Assembly: GCA_028015205.1 (NCBI GenBank)
Contig: CM051521.1
Location: forward strand, 124,194,614-124,258,613
Source of the DNA: Mytilisepta virgata
Taxonomy: Eukaryota > Mollusca > Bivalvia > Mytilida > Mytilidae
DNA: 64,000 nucleotides
Direction: 5' to 3'
The notes below the pieces were generated by a model. The model was given only the letters and a program-made list of their open reading frames with translations, was not told where the DNA came from and made no database searches. The translations under genes were made by a program, and so were the position numbers. Positions 1-10,989 of the stretch are shown here, one piece after another. Position 1 is the stretch's first letter. The number at the start of each line of letters is the position of its first letter.

Positions 1-1396
1 CCAAGAAAATTTTCACAAAAATTTTTCTAGTGTTTTGAGTATTGTTGAATTTTAAACTTTCGGCAAACAGGATGTAGCTGCACGACAAATCCAAAAATTG
101 CCTACACGCTACAACTCAACATTATGAAGCTGCAGACAAAATAAAATCATTCCCTTCTGTAGAAGCCAATTAAACTTTTAGGAAAGATTCCTACCAAACA
201 TCTTTTGGACGGACGAATAGACCGATGGAGTCAAGCCGTAAGTGGACCTGTTTTCGACATTGGTGACGGAGGTAAAATTGGTTTGTTTCCCCTTGCCCAG
301 AAGGACTGCCAAAATAATCACAGACCCAAAAAAATTTATTGGACAATCACATTTTTTTTCTTTTCAGAAAACAATATCAGGACCGGAAGACCATTATTCA
401 GGACTTATTGAATTTTCATCAAAGAGATCGATAATTGCTGAGAATGACAAAATTGCACATGGTTCACAAATGGTGGACATGGTCACACTGTCATTAAACT
501 TGTGGGCTGTAGACATATTTGTTACCCTTGCCTCTTGAAAAATTTGTACAGGTTCCACAGAACCCAGCGTCTCCACTGTTTTCGCTGTTGTCTATGTTTT
601 CAGTGTTATAGTTCAATGTACAATGTACATAATTTTTCTCCACATGTTATTTATTGATCATGAATAAGCTTCTGTCAAAATTTGGTAAAAATCCAGGATG
701 GTTTAAGAATGAAATTAATGTTTAAAAACTTTAACGACAGGGTGAATGTATATGATGATGCTGATGCTGTCAGCGACAGAATGTAGGATCGCGATGTCTC
801 GTTTTCGTGACAAAAGTCATAGGCTCGACAACAAATTCAAGTGAAAAGACTTCTTGTAGAAAGACAACATTTTTATTACCTTTTTTTCATATTTAGCCAG
901 AAATAAGGGTACCTCACGATTTTTGCCTGCGTCATTATTATTTACTCAACTACACATGCAGAAACTACCAACATTATGGAAAATCTCTTATCATTGCTGA
1001 ATTAAACTATAGGGGAGTTTAGTACCTACCCAGTTTAAGTTGTGAACTGTTATTTTATCAAATACATGCCTTGTATGGTTTTTTTTTCAATTCCAAAGCA
1101 AAAAGGTGTGAAAAACAGACATGATTTTGACAACAGGGAAAAAAGAGCTAAAATGATACTTCAGCAGCCATTTTACTATGTATAAAGGACAAATCCAGAC
1201 TTCCAAAAGTGGAAGAAAATCATGCCTGGAAAAACATCTGATTGATCGTCACTGATGAATGACATCGATTAAAATTTGAAAATTTCAGTTGTACAGTATT
1301 ACTGTAAAAACAGAATAGTCAACCATAGAAAAGAAATCACCACAATAAGGTCACTTATATTGGTATTGCAACTTTTCATTGGATCTTTTTTATTAA
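1..1396. other. AT-rich sequence, no gene recognised
   Basis: Short open frames are present but none resembles a known protein or shows a convincing exon with paired splice sites. I see no RNA gene and no clear transposon end here. Confidence 0.5.
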
Positions 1397-1560
1397 CAAG
1401 AGGCTCACCTGGCTTTTATGCCTTTATAAAATGTGATCTTTTTCATATCCACAAGGCTTTTAAAGAAACACAAAATGCCAAAGTAACCTTGATATTTGAC
1501 CTTTGACCTACATGTAAAAAAGGTAAATCATCTGCATTTGTCCTTCAATATGAGAAAAAA

Positions 1561-3143
1561 CAAGAGGCTCACCAGAGCCTGTATTGCTCACCTGGAGTCT
1601 GGTTTTCATTGGACAATTAATCAACTATTTGACCAAGTTTGTTGCAATTGGTTCAATTGTTCAGGGAAAATTTATTTGACAAAAAAAGGGCAATAACTCC
1701 TAAATGGGTTTTGGGATTTCCTTTAAAATTTCAGGGTATGTAGATCTCAACATGGCAAAAATTTTTCAAATTTACATTTCACTTCTATCTCAAATAGTTT
1801 TGGAGATAAATGACGAAAAAATGTTAAATTTTGAAAATTTGACGAAAAAGAGGCTATAACTCCTACATGGGTTTTGGAATTTCCTTCAAAATTTCAGGGT
1901 AGGTAGATCCTGTCATGCCGTTCAATTTTACCCCATGTCAGATTTTTTATATCTGTAACGGTTTTTAAGTTATCAGCCAAAAACAACACATGCACCCCTA
2001 TATTCTATTTTTATGTACGACAGCCATGTTTTATGTCAGATCAAAATAAATTGAGGATCGTTTGTAGAGGACATGTCATAGATCATTCCTATTAAGTTGC
2101 AACCCAATCGGCCCAGCGGTTTCAGAGATTTTTGAATGAAAAATTTTTGAAAATTTGACAAAACAACAGTGAAAAGTTTACCTGATTTTGCAGGAAATGA
2201 CATGGAAGTGAAAAAAAAAAATGCTAAAACCTTGAGTATGGTCCCTCACTCGGCACCAAAGCTCACGAGTACATCAATGAAAAAATAATTATTGTGAATT
2301 GAATGTTGATGAAATATTCAAAACATTAAACAGAATTTCAATAAAAATAATTTCAAGTAGCAATAAAATATAAATAAACAACATCCTGATTAAAAATGCT
2401 AAACTTGAACATATGTGAAAATCTGAAAAAAATTAAATTTCCAAGGGCAATAACTCTAATATAGGTTGTCTGATTGACCTGAAAATTGGCACAGTGATAG
2501 ATCCTAATTAACTGAACAACTTTTATTCTTACATTGATTATTTATCTCCTTTCACAATAATTGCACAAAAAGGGAAAATCTGCAAACAAAATTGACATTT
2601 TCAAGGGCAATAACTCTAACATGGTATGTCTGATTGACCTGAAATTTTGAACATTCATAGATCTTTATTAACTGAGCAACTTTTGTTCTTACATTGATTA
2701 TCTATCTCTTCTCATTTTCATAATAATAGCCTTGAAAAACGAAATATTGCCAAATTTGACATTTAAAGGGCAACAACTCCTACATCAGTTGTAAGATCGT
2801 AACAAAAATTTGCACACTGGTAGATCTCATCGTGCTGAACATTTTGACCCTATGTCAAAATTTTGATATCTGCTTTCGTTTTCAAGTTATTTGCAGAAAA
2901 CTACTGATGGACCCCTATGTTCTATTTATAGTAACGACAGCCATGTTTTTCGACATTTCAAAAATTTTAAACGATAGAAATTTTCCAGATGCCCTAAAGA
3001 ACAATTCTGCAAAGTTAGGTTGAAGTCGGTCCAGTAGTTTAGGACAAGTTAACGTTTGAAAAAGTTTACAGACGACGACGACAGACGACGACGGACGCCA
3101 AGTGATGGCAATAGCTCACATGGCCTATGGCCAGGTGAGCTAA
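1561..3143 (+). repeat. Dispersed bivalve repeat, family 1, full-length copy
   Basis: The copy opens with a small hairpin (AGGCTC...GAGCCT) followed by TGCTCACCTGG. It closes with a GACGACGGACG-rich tract, CCAAGTGATGGCA, and a terminal hairpin at 3113-3141 (AGCTCAC...GTGAGCT) followed by TAA. The interior is non-coding and repeats phrases such as GGGCAATAACTC and TTTCAGAGG about every 170-330 bp. A further fragment with the same opening lies at about 1397-1520. The same ends recur at 6358, 7341, 20187 (inverted) and 54709. No transposase is encoded, so the family is non-autonomous. Confidence 0.8.
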
Positions 3144-3145
3144 AA

Positions 3146-3852
3146 AAGAAAGTCTTTTCCTATATGGATTCGATGAAACCTTTGATTAGCCCAGCTGTTG
3201 TTTGATTTTTGAATCTCAACCAAAAGTGGACTGTTTGTGGAGGGTACTGTCGTCATCATTCCTGCAAAGTTTCAAAACATTTCATAATGTAGTTTCAGAG
3301 GAGAAGATTTTTGAAAAGTTGGCCAATCAAAACCAAAGATGGCCTCTAGAAGCCATGTCGTTCATCCAACTCATTCCAACCCAAACCAAAGGTAGAGGTC
3401 CTTCCATAAATCCTTCCTGCCAACTTTGGTTAAAATCTCTCCATTAGTTCCTAAGCAAATGACAAAACAAAGTCTTTTCTCATATGGATTCAATGGAAAT
3501 TTGAACAACCGCAGGCGTATGTTGAGTAGATGAATCTCAACAAAAAGTGGATCGTTTGTAGAGGGTATATGTCATCAATCCTGAAAAGTTTCAAAACATT
3601 TCATATTGTAGTTTCAGGATATTTGAAAATTGGCCAATAAAAGTCAAAGATGGTCTCTGGTGTCCATGTTCTTCATCCAACCAGAACCAATGGAGCACTG
3701 TTTGTAGAGGTCCTCCATACATCATTCCTACCAAGCTTGGTTACAATTCACCAAGTAGTTTCAGAGGAGAAGATCAAAATGTGAAACGTTCACTGACAAC
3801 GGATGCAAAGTGATGACATAAGCTCACATGGCCTATAGACCAGGTGAGCTTA
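3146..3852 (+). repeat. Family 1 repeat, partial copy
   Basis: It directly follows the previous copy and ends with the same signature: an AAGTGATGACATAAGCTCAC tract, then a hairpin closing in CCAGGTGAGCTTA at about 3851. It lacks the opening hairpin, so it is 5'-truncated or an internal unit of a larger element. Confidence 0.7.
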
Positions 3853-3912
3853 AAAACTCATAAGAGTCTCGTATCTTTGAAATGACAAAGTAATTGATCA
3901 ATCCAAACAATA

Positions 3913-4441
3913 TACAGTCAAACCTGTCTATAAAGGGCAGCTAAGGAACCAGAAAAAGGTGCCCTTTATAATAGAGAGGTTAATTTTACATACCGTAAAA
4001 GGCTGTGTATTATACGCATTTATGTATTATACGCACAGTGGATTTGTCTCTTAAAATCCTGGAAAAAACTTAGTTCGTATGGATACTACTCGGCAAGATC
4101 GGGATCCAAGATTGAGTTGAGATGGGCATTAATTAGCGTATTTTCTTGATGAAGTGGTGTTTTATGTTAATCGAGTCTTTAAATCTCTTCATTAAACCCA
4201 TTAATACATAAATATAATACAGAGACTTCCTATATTTGACAAAATTTAGGATTTTATTGTCGTTGGAGTTGTAAACGGAAGAACTAACTGAACGTATAAA
4301 ACTTTAAACAAGTTCGGAAAAGTGACGATTTTCCGAAAATAACGACCAGGTACTTTGTTCATGAATGGGACTTTTTTACTGTGCCCTTTATAGACAGTGA
4401 TTTGCTATATAGAGGTGCCCTTTAGAGCAGGTTTGACTGTA
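3913..4441. mobile_element. MITE with TACAGTCAAACCTG inverted ends (pogo/Tigger-like)
   Basis: A 529-bp non-coding element begins TACAGTCAAACCTG and ends with its reverse complement CAGGTTTGACTGTA. Subterminal GGGCA/TGCCC tracts also pair. The outermost TA is consistent with a TA target duplication, and CAGTCAAACC-type ends are characteristic of pogo/Tigger Tc1-mariner elements. The TATTATACGCA repeats near 4010-4040 may be a nested second insertion. No transposase remains. Confidence 0.75.
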
Positions 4442-6003
4442 CATAAAAATTATGAGAACCGGTCAAGAATCTGAAAATACCTTTAGTAAAAATTGTCAAA
4501 AACAAAAGGGAACTTTGTTTGATCAATCCAAACATTATGCATAAAAATTAGAAAAATCGGCCAAGGCAAACTTTGAGTTTTATCCATTGTTCTCCCCAGA
4601 AATTTTGGATAGCACAGCGGTAACCTCGAAGAAAATGATCAATGTCACACATCACAAAATACATGTAGTCACAAAAGGGGGGTTTACTACTAAATATAAT
4701 ATGGCAGTGTCAGTATGATATATACATGAGGTATGTAAACAGAGATCAACACAACATATAATGTACTAAAACTCATTTAATTAGTTGCAATTGTTCTGTT
4801 TTTCATTTGCCCAAATGAAAAGTCAAGCTAGGTCAATCTAGGCTTATATAGAGGTGGCCACCACTTATTGCATCTGGGAGGTTCTGTGTTTTTTTTTAAT
4901 TTCAGATTATATTTTACTAGCTAAGTACAAGGTATGCACCATTTACACAGCTTTCCTTGCATATCTTGTGTAAAAGTGATCCATAATACACTTTTTTCCA
5001 TTCAGGGTCTATCCCTGATTGCCTAGCTTTGGAATCTGAAGGGGTTTTACAAAAGTGACGGAAATGTCAATATCTGCATGATCACTTTTTGGACTTTTCT
5101 GATCCAGTCTTGTTAATCCATCGAAAAAAGGAATTATCTGTTGTTCTCTCAACGATTTGTATTTGGTTCTGACACTTCTGAGTTCTCTCAAATTCTTAGT
5201 CGATATGAACAGCTGATGAGAAACCTTTTAAGACATCATTTCAATGTACTTGACCTAACTATTATGGAAACAACCTCAACACGCGTGATTTATCTGAATA
5301 TCACCAGGCTGGTCTTTGCATAAAACAAATGTAGGTCAACATTACACATTTAATTAAATTAATTTGTAGCATCATCGTAAACAAATCTAAATTATCTTTG
5401 CCACTCTGTTGATATCATAATAATCAACTGGATCACATATGATTCGTTTGTCACAACTGAACAGGAAACCAGTTAAATTGTTAACCAGTGGACCGGAAAA
5501 TAAATACACCCGCCTAGGACAAATGTGAACCGTTTTTTATACCACCGTGGTCGAGAAATATACCACCAGGGTACCCCAAGTCTATTTAGGCTTGGGGAGA
5601 ACACTGTTCTCTTTGACCAGAGATAATTTTCCCAGCCAAAAAAGAAACGGAAATGCTGTAGCAGAAGCCATATTGTTATGTGTAATAAAGAAACCATAAA
5701 GGACAAATCTGGAATGCAAAAAGAGAAAATCTGCTAAAGCAACACAATAAAATCATCCCTGTATGGCATAGGAATATGCTTATTGATGGATGTAATGGAC
5801 TGACAGATTGATTACTATCTATGTTTTTATCATATTTGTCTCAGGCCAAAATAAATTAATTGTATGTTTCCTGTTTCCAGACCCTAACCATATCTGTCTG
5901 TGAATTTACAGTTTTAGAGTAAAATGTGTTCAATTTACTTGTAAAATCAAATCACATTTCATTGAACAAAACATTCTTGCCAATGTTGTAAAGGCCACTT
6001 CAT
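4442..6003. other. Non-coding spacer
   Basis: No supported gene. Short frames near 5009-5323 and 5473-5706 lack recognisable domains and splice structure. Confidence 0.45.
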
Positions 6004-6005
6004 GG

Positions 6006-6186
6006 TTATTGCAGCCATATTGAAAAGGGGGCCGATTTTTTGGATGGAGGGGGAAACTGTAAGAAAGCATGGGAAAACCTATGCATCTCTCCAACTGTTC
6101 TGTTTCATTGATTTTTTCCAGTGTTTTTCAAAGGATTTTCACCTCCTTTATGAAAATCTGCCCCCTATTCAATATGGCTGCAATAA
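6006..6186. mobile_element. 181-bp MITE-like inverted repeat
   Basis: The left arm, 6006-6031 (TTATTGCAGCCATATTGAAA then AGGGGG), and the right arm, 6161-6186, are almost exact reverse complements, enclosing ~130 bp of unique sequence. This is typical of a small non-autonomous DNA element. Confidence 0.65.
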
Positions 6187-6236
6187 CAATGAAAGGGACT
6201 AGCTCAGGAGGCAACGAAAAACGGTAATCCCTTTTG

Positions 6237-6298
6237 GAATTATGTGTCCAGAGCTATTTTTCTGACAAGTGGCAAAAATAGCTCTGGACACAGAATTC
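6237..6298. repeat. 62-bp hairpin, 25-bp arms
   Basis: The arms at 6237-6261 and 6274-6298 match at 24 of 25 positions around a 12-base loop. The core TGTGTCCAGAGCTATTTTT is perfectly paired. It lies 50 bp from the preceding inverted-repeat element. Confidence 0.7.
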
Positions 6299-6357
6299 TA
6301 AATGCCTTTGAGTTCATGATGGAAGGAGCCAGACAGTGTGTAACAAGGAAGAGAATA

Positions 6358-7337
6358 AGAGGCTCCCAAAGAGCCTGAATCGCTCACCTGTTATCTTTTG
6401 TATACCGGTAGATCTTGCATCAATGATTATTTTTGCTATTTAATGTATATCGTTGCAATTTTCTCCTTTATATTGACCTGTACAGCTAAAATATAGAATC
6501 CTGAACCCAAATAGATATGGTTGCTAGGGAATTTTTCATTGGTTGCTATGGACTTTTTCAATGGCACTGACTCAGGACCTCCCATTTTGACTTGAACAGG
6601 TAAATTGTAGGGTCCTGAACCCAAATATATATAGTTGCTATTGACTTTTCAATGACCTTGACCTTTCTTTTTGACTTATACAGGTAAATTATAAGGTCCT
6701 TAACCAAAATATATATGGTTGCTAGGGACTTTTTCATTGGTTGCTATGGAATTTTGCAATGACCTTGACCCTTGACGCTCCATTTTACTTCTACAGCTAC
6801 CATTTAATTTATTTCAAGTAATGCCCTAAACATCTGTGACAATGTCAGACCATTATTTTCTGTTTACATGTAAATAATCATTCAAGGGCAAAAACTCTAT
6901 AGTATAAAGGGTCAATTGACCATTTTGGTCATGTTGACTTATTTGTAGATCTTACTTTGCTGAACATTTTTGGTGTATAATAATATTCAAGCTTATAACC
7001 TAAAACTTCAAAATTGCCTTAAAATTAACAATTCAGGGGAATAACCCAAAAATGGATTGACCGATTTGTCTGAAATTTCATGATAGGTAGACCTTGACCT
7101 CATAAACATTTTTACTACTTGTCAGTTTTGCCCTAACTGCTTTAGTTTTCGAGATATGATCCAAAAAATGCATTTTCACCTATTTTTCTATTTTTAGCCA
7201 GGACAGCCATGTTTCTCAATGGACAAGAAAATAAAACCAAAAATTTATACTAGATACCCTAAGGATCTTTCTGCCTAAGATTGGCTGAAATTGATTCTGT
7301 AGTTTCAGAGGAGAAGATTTTTAAAAGTTTACAAAGA
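6358..7337 (+). repeat. Family 1 repeat, second copy (3' part missing)
   Basis: It begins with the family hairpin (AGGCTCCCAAAGAGCCT) and TCGCTCACCTG. It carries the shared phrases (TTGACCTTGACC, TTCAGAGGAGAAGATTTTT) and stops where the next copy starts, without its own terminal hairpin. Confidence 0.7.
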
Positions 7338-7340
7338 AAA

Positions 7341-9657
7341 CTAGAGGCTCTCAAGAGCCTGTATCGCTCACCTGGATTTAACTTTTCACCTTGAGCAGAC
7401 CTAAAAATTTAAGTGTTGCAGTCAATTTGGCTATTTTCTATAGGATTCTATGTTGAACTAATTTCAGCTGTGGCAGTCATCTTGGTTAAGTCCAGGTCAA
7501 CGGATACATTTCTAAAGGAGAACCATCTAAGGACCATTTCTGCTAAGTCTTGTTCCAACTGGCTAAGCGGTTTCAGACGAGAAGATTTTTCAATGAATTT
7601 TCCCATAGGGCCCTATGTTAAACTAAGTTCGGCTGTGGCGGCCATCTTGGTTAACAGTCCACGAAATCAGACACATTTCTGAGAAAGGACCTCCTAAGGA
7701 CCAATGCTGCCAAGTTTGGCTCCAATATGCCAAGTGGTTTCAGACAAGAAGATTTTTCAATGAATTTTCCTATAGGGCCCTATGTTAAACTAAGTTCGGT
7801 TGTGGCGGCCATCTTGGTTGACAGTCCGGGTCATCGGACACACCTCTGTAAGAGGACCATCTAAGGACCATTGCTGCCAAGTCTGGTTCCAATTGGTCAA
7901 GTGGTTTCAGACAAGAAGATTTTTGAGTGATTTTCCCATAGGGTCCTATGTTAAACTAAGTTCTGCTGTGGTGGCCATCTTGGTTCACAGTCCACGAAAT
8001 CAGACACATTTCTGAGAAAGGACCTCCTAAGGACCAATGCCGCCAAGTCCTGCTCCAATATGTCAAGTGGTTTCAGACAAGAAGATTTTTCAATGAATTT
8101 TCCCATAGGGCCCTATGTTAAACTAAGCTCGGGTGTGGCGGCCATCTTGGTTGACAGTCTGGGTCATCGCACAAAATTCTGAAAGAGGACCATCTAAGGA
8201 CCATTGCTTCCAAGTCTAATTCTAATTGGCTTAGTGGTTTCAGACGAGAAGATTTTTAAGTGAATTTCCCATAGGGTCCTATGTTAAACTAAGTTCGGCT
8301 GTGGCGGCCATCTTGGTTCACAGTCCACGAAATCAGACACATTTCTGAGAAAGGACCTCCTAAGGACCAATGCCGCCAAGTCCTGCTCCAATATGTCAAG
8401 TGGTTTCAGACAAGAAGATTTTTCAATGAATTTTCCCATAGGGCCCTATGTTAAACTAAGCTCGGGTGTGGCGGCCATCTTGGTTGACAGTCTGGGTCAT
8501 CGCACAAAATTCTGAAAGAGGACCATCTAAGGACCATTGCTTCCAAGTCTAATTCTAATTGGCTTAGTGGTTTCAGACGAGAAGATTTTTAAGTGAATTT
8601 CCCATAGGGTCCTATGTTAAACTAAGTTCGGCTGTGGCGGCCATCTTGGTTCACAGTCCACGAAATCAGACATATTTCTGAAAAAGGACCTCCTAAGGAC
8701 CAATGCCGCCAAGTCCTGCTCCAATATGTCAAGTGGTTTCAGACAAGAAGATTTTTCAATGAATTTTCCCATAGGGCCCTACATGTATGTTAAACTAAGT
8801 TCGGCTGTGGCGGCCATCTTGGTTAACAGTCCGGGTCATTGGACATATTTCTGAAACAGAACCTCTTAAGAACTATTACTGCAAACTTTGGTTCCAACTG
8901 GACTTGTAGTTTCATATAAGAAGATTTTTAAAAGTCACCCCCCTTTTTTTTCTATTTTTAGTAACAGCAGCCATGTCGGTTGGAAATCGGGAATGCCGGA
9001 TACAGTTTTGGAAGGGGACCACCCAAGGACCATTCCACCAAACTTTGATCTCAATTGGGCCAGTGGTTTGAGAGGAAAAGATATTTAAAGGAAAGTTTAC
9101 GCTGGATGCTGTCTTTAAAGGGCAAAAACTCCTATAAGGGGTCAATCAATGATTTTGGTCATGTTGACTTATTTGTAGATCTTACTTGGTGGAACATTTT
9201 TGCTGTCTACAATTTGTCTTTATCTATAATAATATTCAAGATAATAACCTAAAACTGCAAAATTTCCTTAAAATTAACAATTCAGGGGCAATAACCCAAC
9301 AAAGGGTTGACCGATTCGTCTGAAAATTTTATGACAGGTAGATCTTGTCCTGATGAACATTTTTACCCCATGTCAGTTTTGCTCTAATTGCTTTAGTTTT
9401 TGAGATATTAGACAAAAACTGCAGTTTACCCCTATGTGCTATTTTTAGCCATGTCGGCCATGTTGGTTGGCAGGCGGGGTCATCGGACACATTTTTTAAA
9501 CTAGATACCCTAATGATGCTTGTGGCCAAGTTTGGTTCAATTTGGCCCAGTAGTTTCAGAGGAGAAGATTTTTGTAAAAGTTAACGGACGACGACGGACG
9601 ACGACGGACGCCAAGTGATGAGAAAAGCTCACTTGACCCTTCGGGTCAGGTGAGCTA
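7341..9657 (+). repeat. Family 1 repeat, longest copy with tandem core
   Basis: It opens with AGGCTCTCAAGAGCCT and TCGCTCACCTGG. Between about 7570 and 8840 lies a tandem core of ~166-bp units, described separately. It ends with GACGACGGACGCCAAGTGAT and a terminal hairpin at 9626-9656 closing GGTGAGCTAA. The hairpin differs in sequence from the copy at 3113-3141 but keeps its pairing. No protein is encoded. Confidence 0.8.
7605..8830 (+). repeat. Tandem core: ~166-bp units, 333-bp higher-order period
   Basis: About eight units each carry TTAAACTAAGTTCGGCTGTG, then GGCGGCCATCTTGGTT, then GACCATCTAAGGACCATT. Near-identical blocks starting CGCCAAGTCCTGCTCC lie at 8041, 8374 and 8707, exactly 333 bp apart. 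Adjacent units alternate between two types, so the recent amplification unit is a dimer. Confidence 0.85.
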
Positions 9658-9660
9658 AAA

Positions 9661-10190
9661 ATGTGAAAAATTGTCTTTAAAGGGCAAAAACTCGTATAAG
9701 GGGTCAATTGACGATTTTGGTCATGTTGACTTATTTGTAGATCTTACTTTGCTGAACATTTTTGCTGCTTACAGTTTGTATTTATATATAATTATATTCA
9801 AGATAACAACCTAAAACTGTAAAATTTCCTTAAAATTAACAATTCAGGGGCAATAACCCAACACAGGTTGAACGATTTTTCTGAAAATTTCACAGCAGGT
9901 AGATCTTGACCTGATGAACATTTTACCCCATCAGTTTTGCTCTAAATGCTTTAGTTTTTGAGATATAAGCCAAAAACTGCAGTTTACCCCCTATGTTCTA
10001 ATTTTAGCCATGGCGGCCATGTTTTTCAACAGACAAGAAAACTTAATTCTATATACCTAAGGATCATTCAGAAAAAGTATGGCTGTAATTGGTTCAGTGG
10101 TTTCAGAGATGTTTGAAAAAGTTTACGATGGACAAACGGACGGACGATGGACACCAAGTGATGGCAAAAGCTCACATGTCCTTTTCTTCT
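9661..10190 (+). repeat. Family 1 repeat, partial copy
   Basis: It repeats the 3' third of the preceding element (TCTTTAAAGGGCAAAAACTC through CACCAAGTGATGGCAAAAGC). It breaks off inside the terminal hairpin after AGCTCACATG. Confidence 0.7.
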
Positions 10191-10290
10191 TGTTTTGTTT
10201 GTATATTTTATTGATAATAACTTACATATGTATTTATTTTCATTAGAAAAATAATTTTGATTTATTGTAATAATTCTTGTTCAAATTTAC

Positions 10291-10296
10291 ATGTAT

Positions 10297-10364
<68 letters not shown>

Positions 10365-10389
10365 TTATTATTATTATTATTATTATTAT
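10291..10389. repeat. Compound microsatellite (TG)n(TA)n(ATT)n
   Basis: A run of TG dinucleotides passes into about 40 bases of TA and then an ATT/ATA trinucleotide run. The open frame across it is low complexity only. Confidence 0.95.
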
Positions 10390-10434
10390 GCTCTTAATGG
10401 GCCCAAATTGGATAATAAATTATTCTATTCTATT

Positions 10435-10985
10435 CTAAAATTTGGCAGTTCTCCAGAAGATTTTTGCATGTATTTCCCACAGGGTCTTATGTTAACCTTG
10501 GTCTTCTGCTGGTGGCCATCTTGAATGAGGGATTGACACCAAAGTAACAACACTTGGTCAGCACCAACATTCATGCCATTTTATATAGGTTTCAAGCAAT
10601 GCTGCAGTTCTGTACAATATTGTTAATATGCCATAGAAACTTCTGTCAAGTTTGGCTATATTTGGCCAAGCAGTTTCAGAGAAATTGTTATTTTAAATCA
10701 TCTAATCAAAAACAAGAATTGCCCGTGGCGGCCATGTTTGTCTCCTGATCTGGACAAAATCAGGAAAATATGTAAAAAACCTCCCATAGATGCTTCCTGT
10801 CAAGTTTTGTTCCATTTGGACAAGCAGTTTCAGGGAAGAAGAATTCTTTAAATCAGCCAATCAGAAACAAGAACTGCCCATTGCGCCCATATTTGTAGTC
10901 CGATTGGAACGAAATGAGGAATCTTTATATATAAAGAACCCCCCATATATGCTTCCTGTCAAGTTTCGTTAAATTTATAAATGAA
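10435..10985 (+). repeat. Family 1-related repeat fragments
   Basis: Three successive degenerate units share CTTCCTGTCAAGTTT, TTTGGCCAAGCAGTTTCAG and GAAACAAGAATTGCCC. The same units recur at 42435-43280. Ends are missing. Confidence 0.65.
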
Positions 10986-10989
10986 TCTG

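Noticed and set aside
7413..9252. Series of short open frames with similar peptides (for example around 7413-8015) as a repeated gene family
   Set aside because: They fall in the tandem core of a non-coding repeat, occur on both strands and are interrupted in most units.
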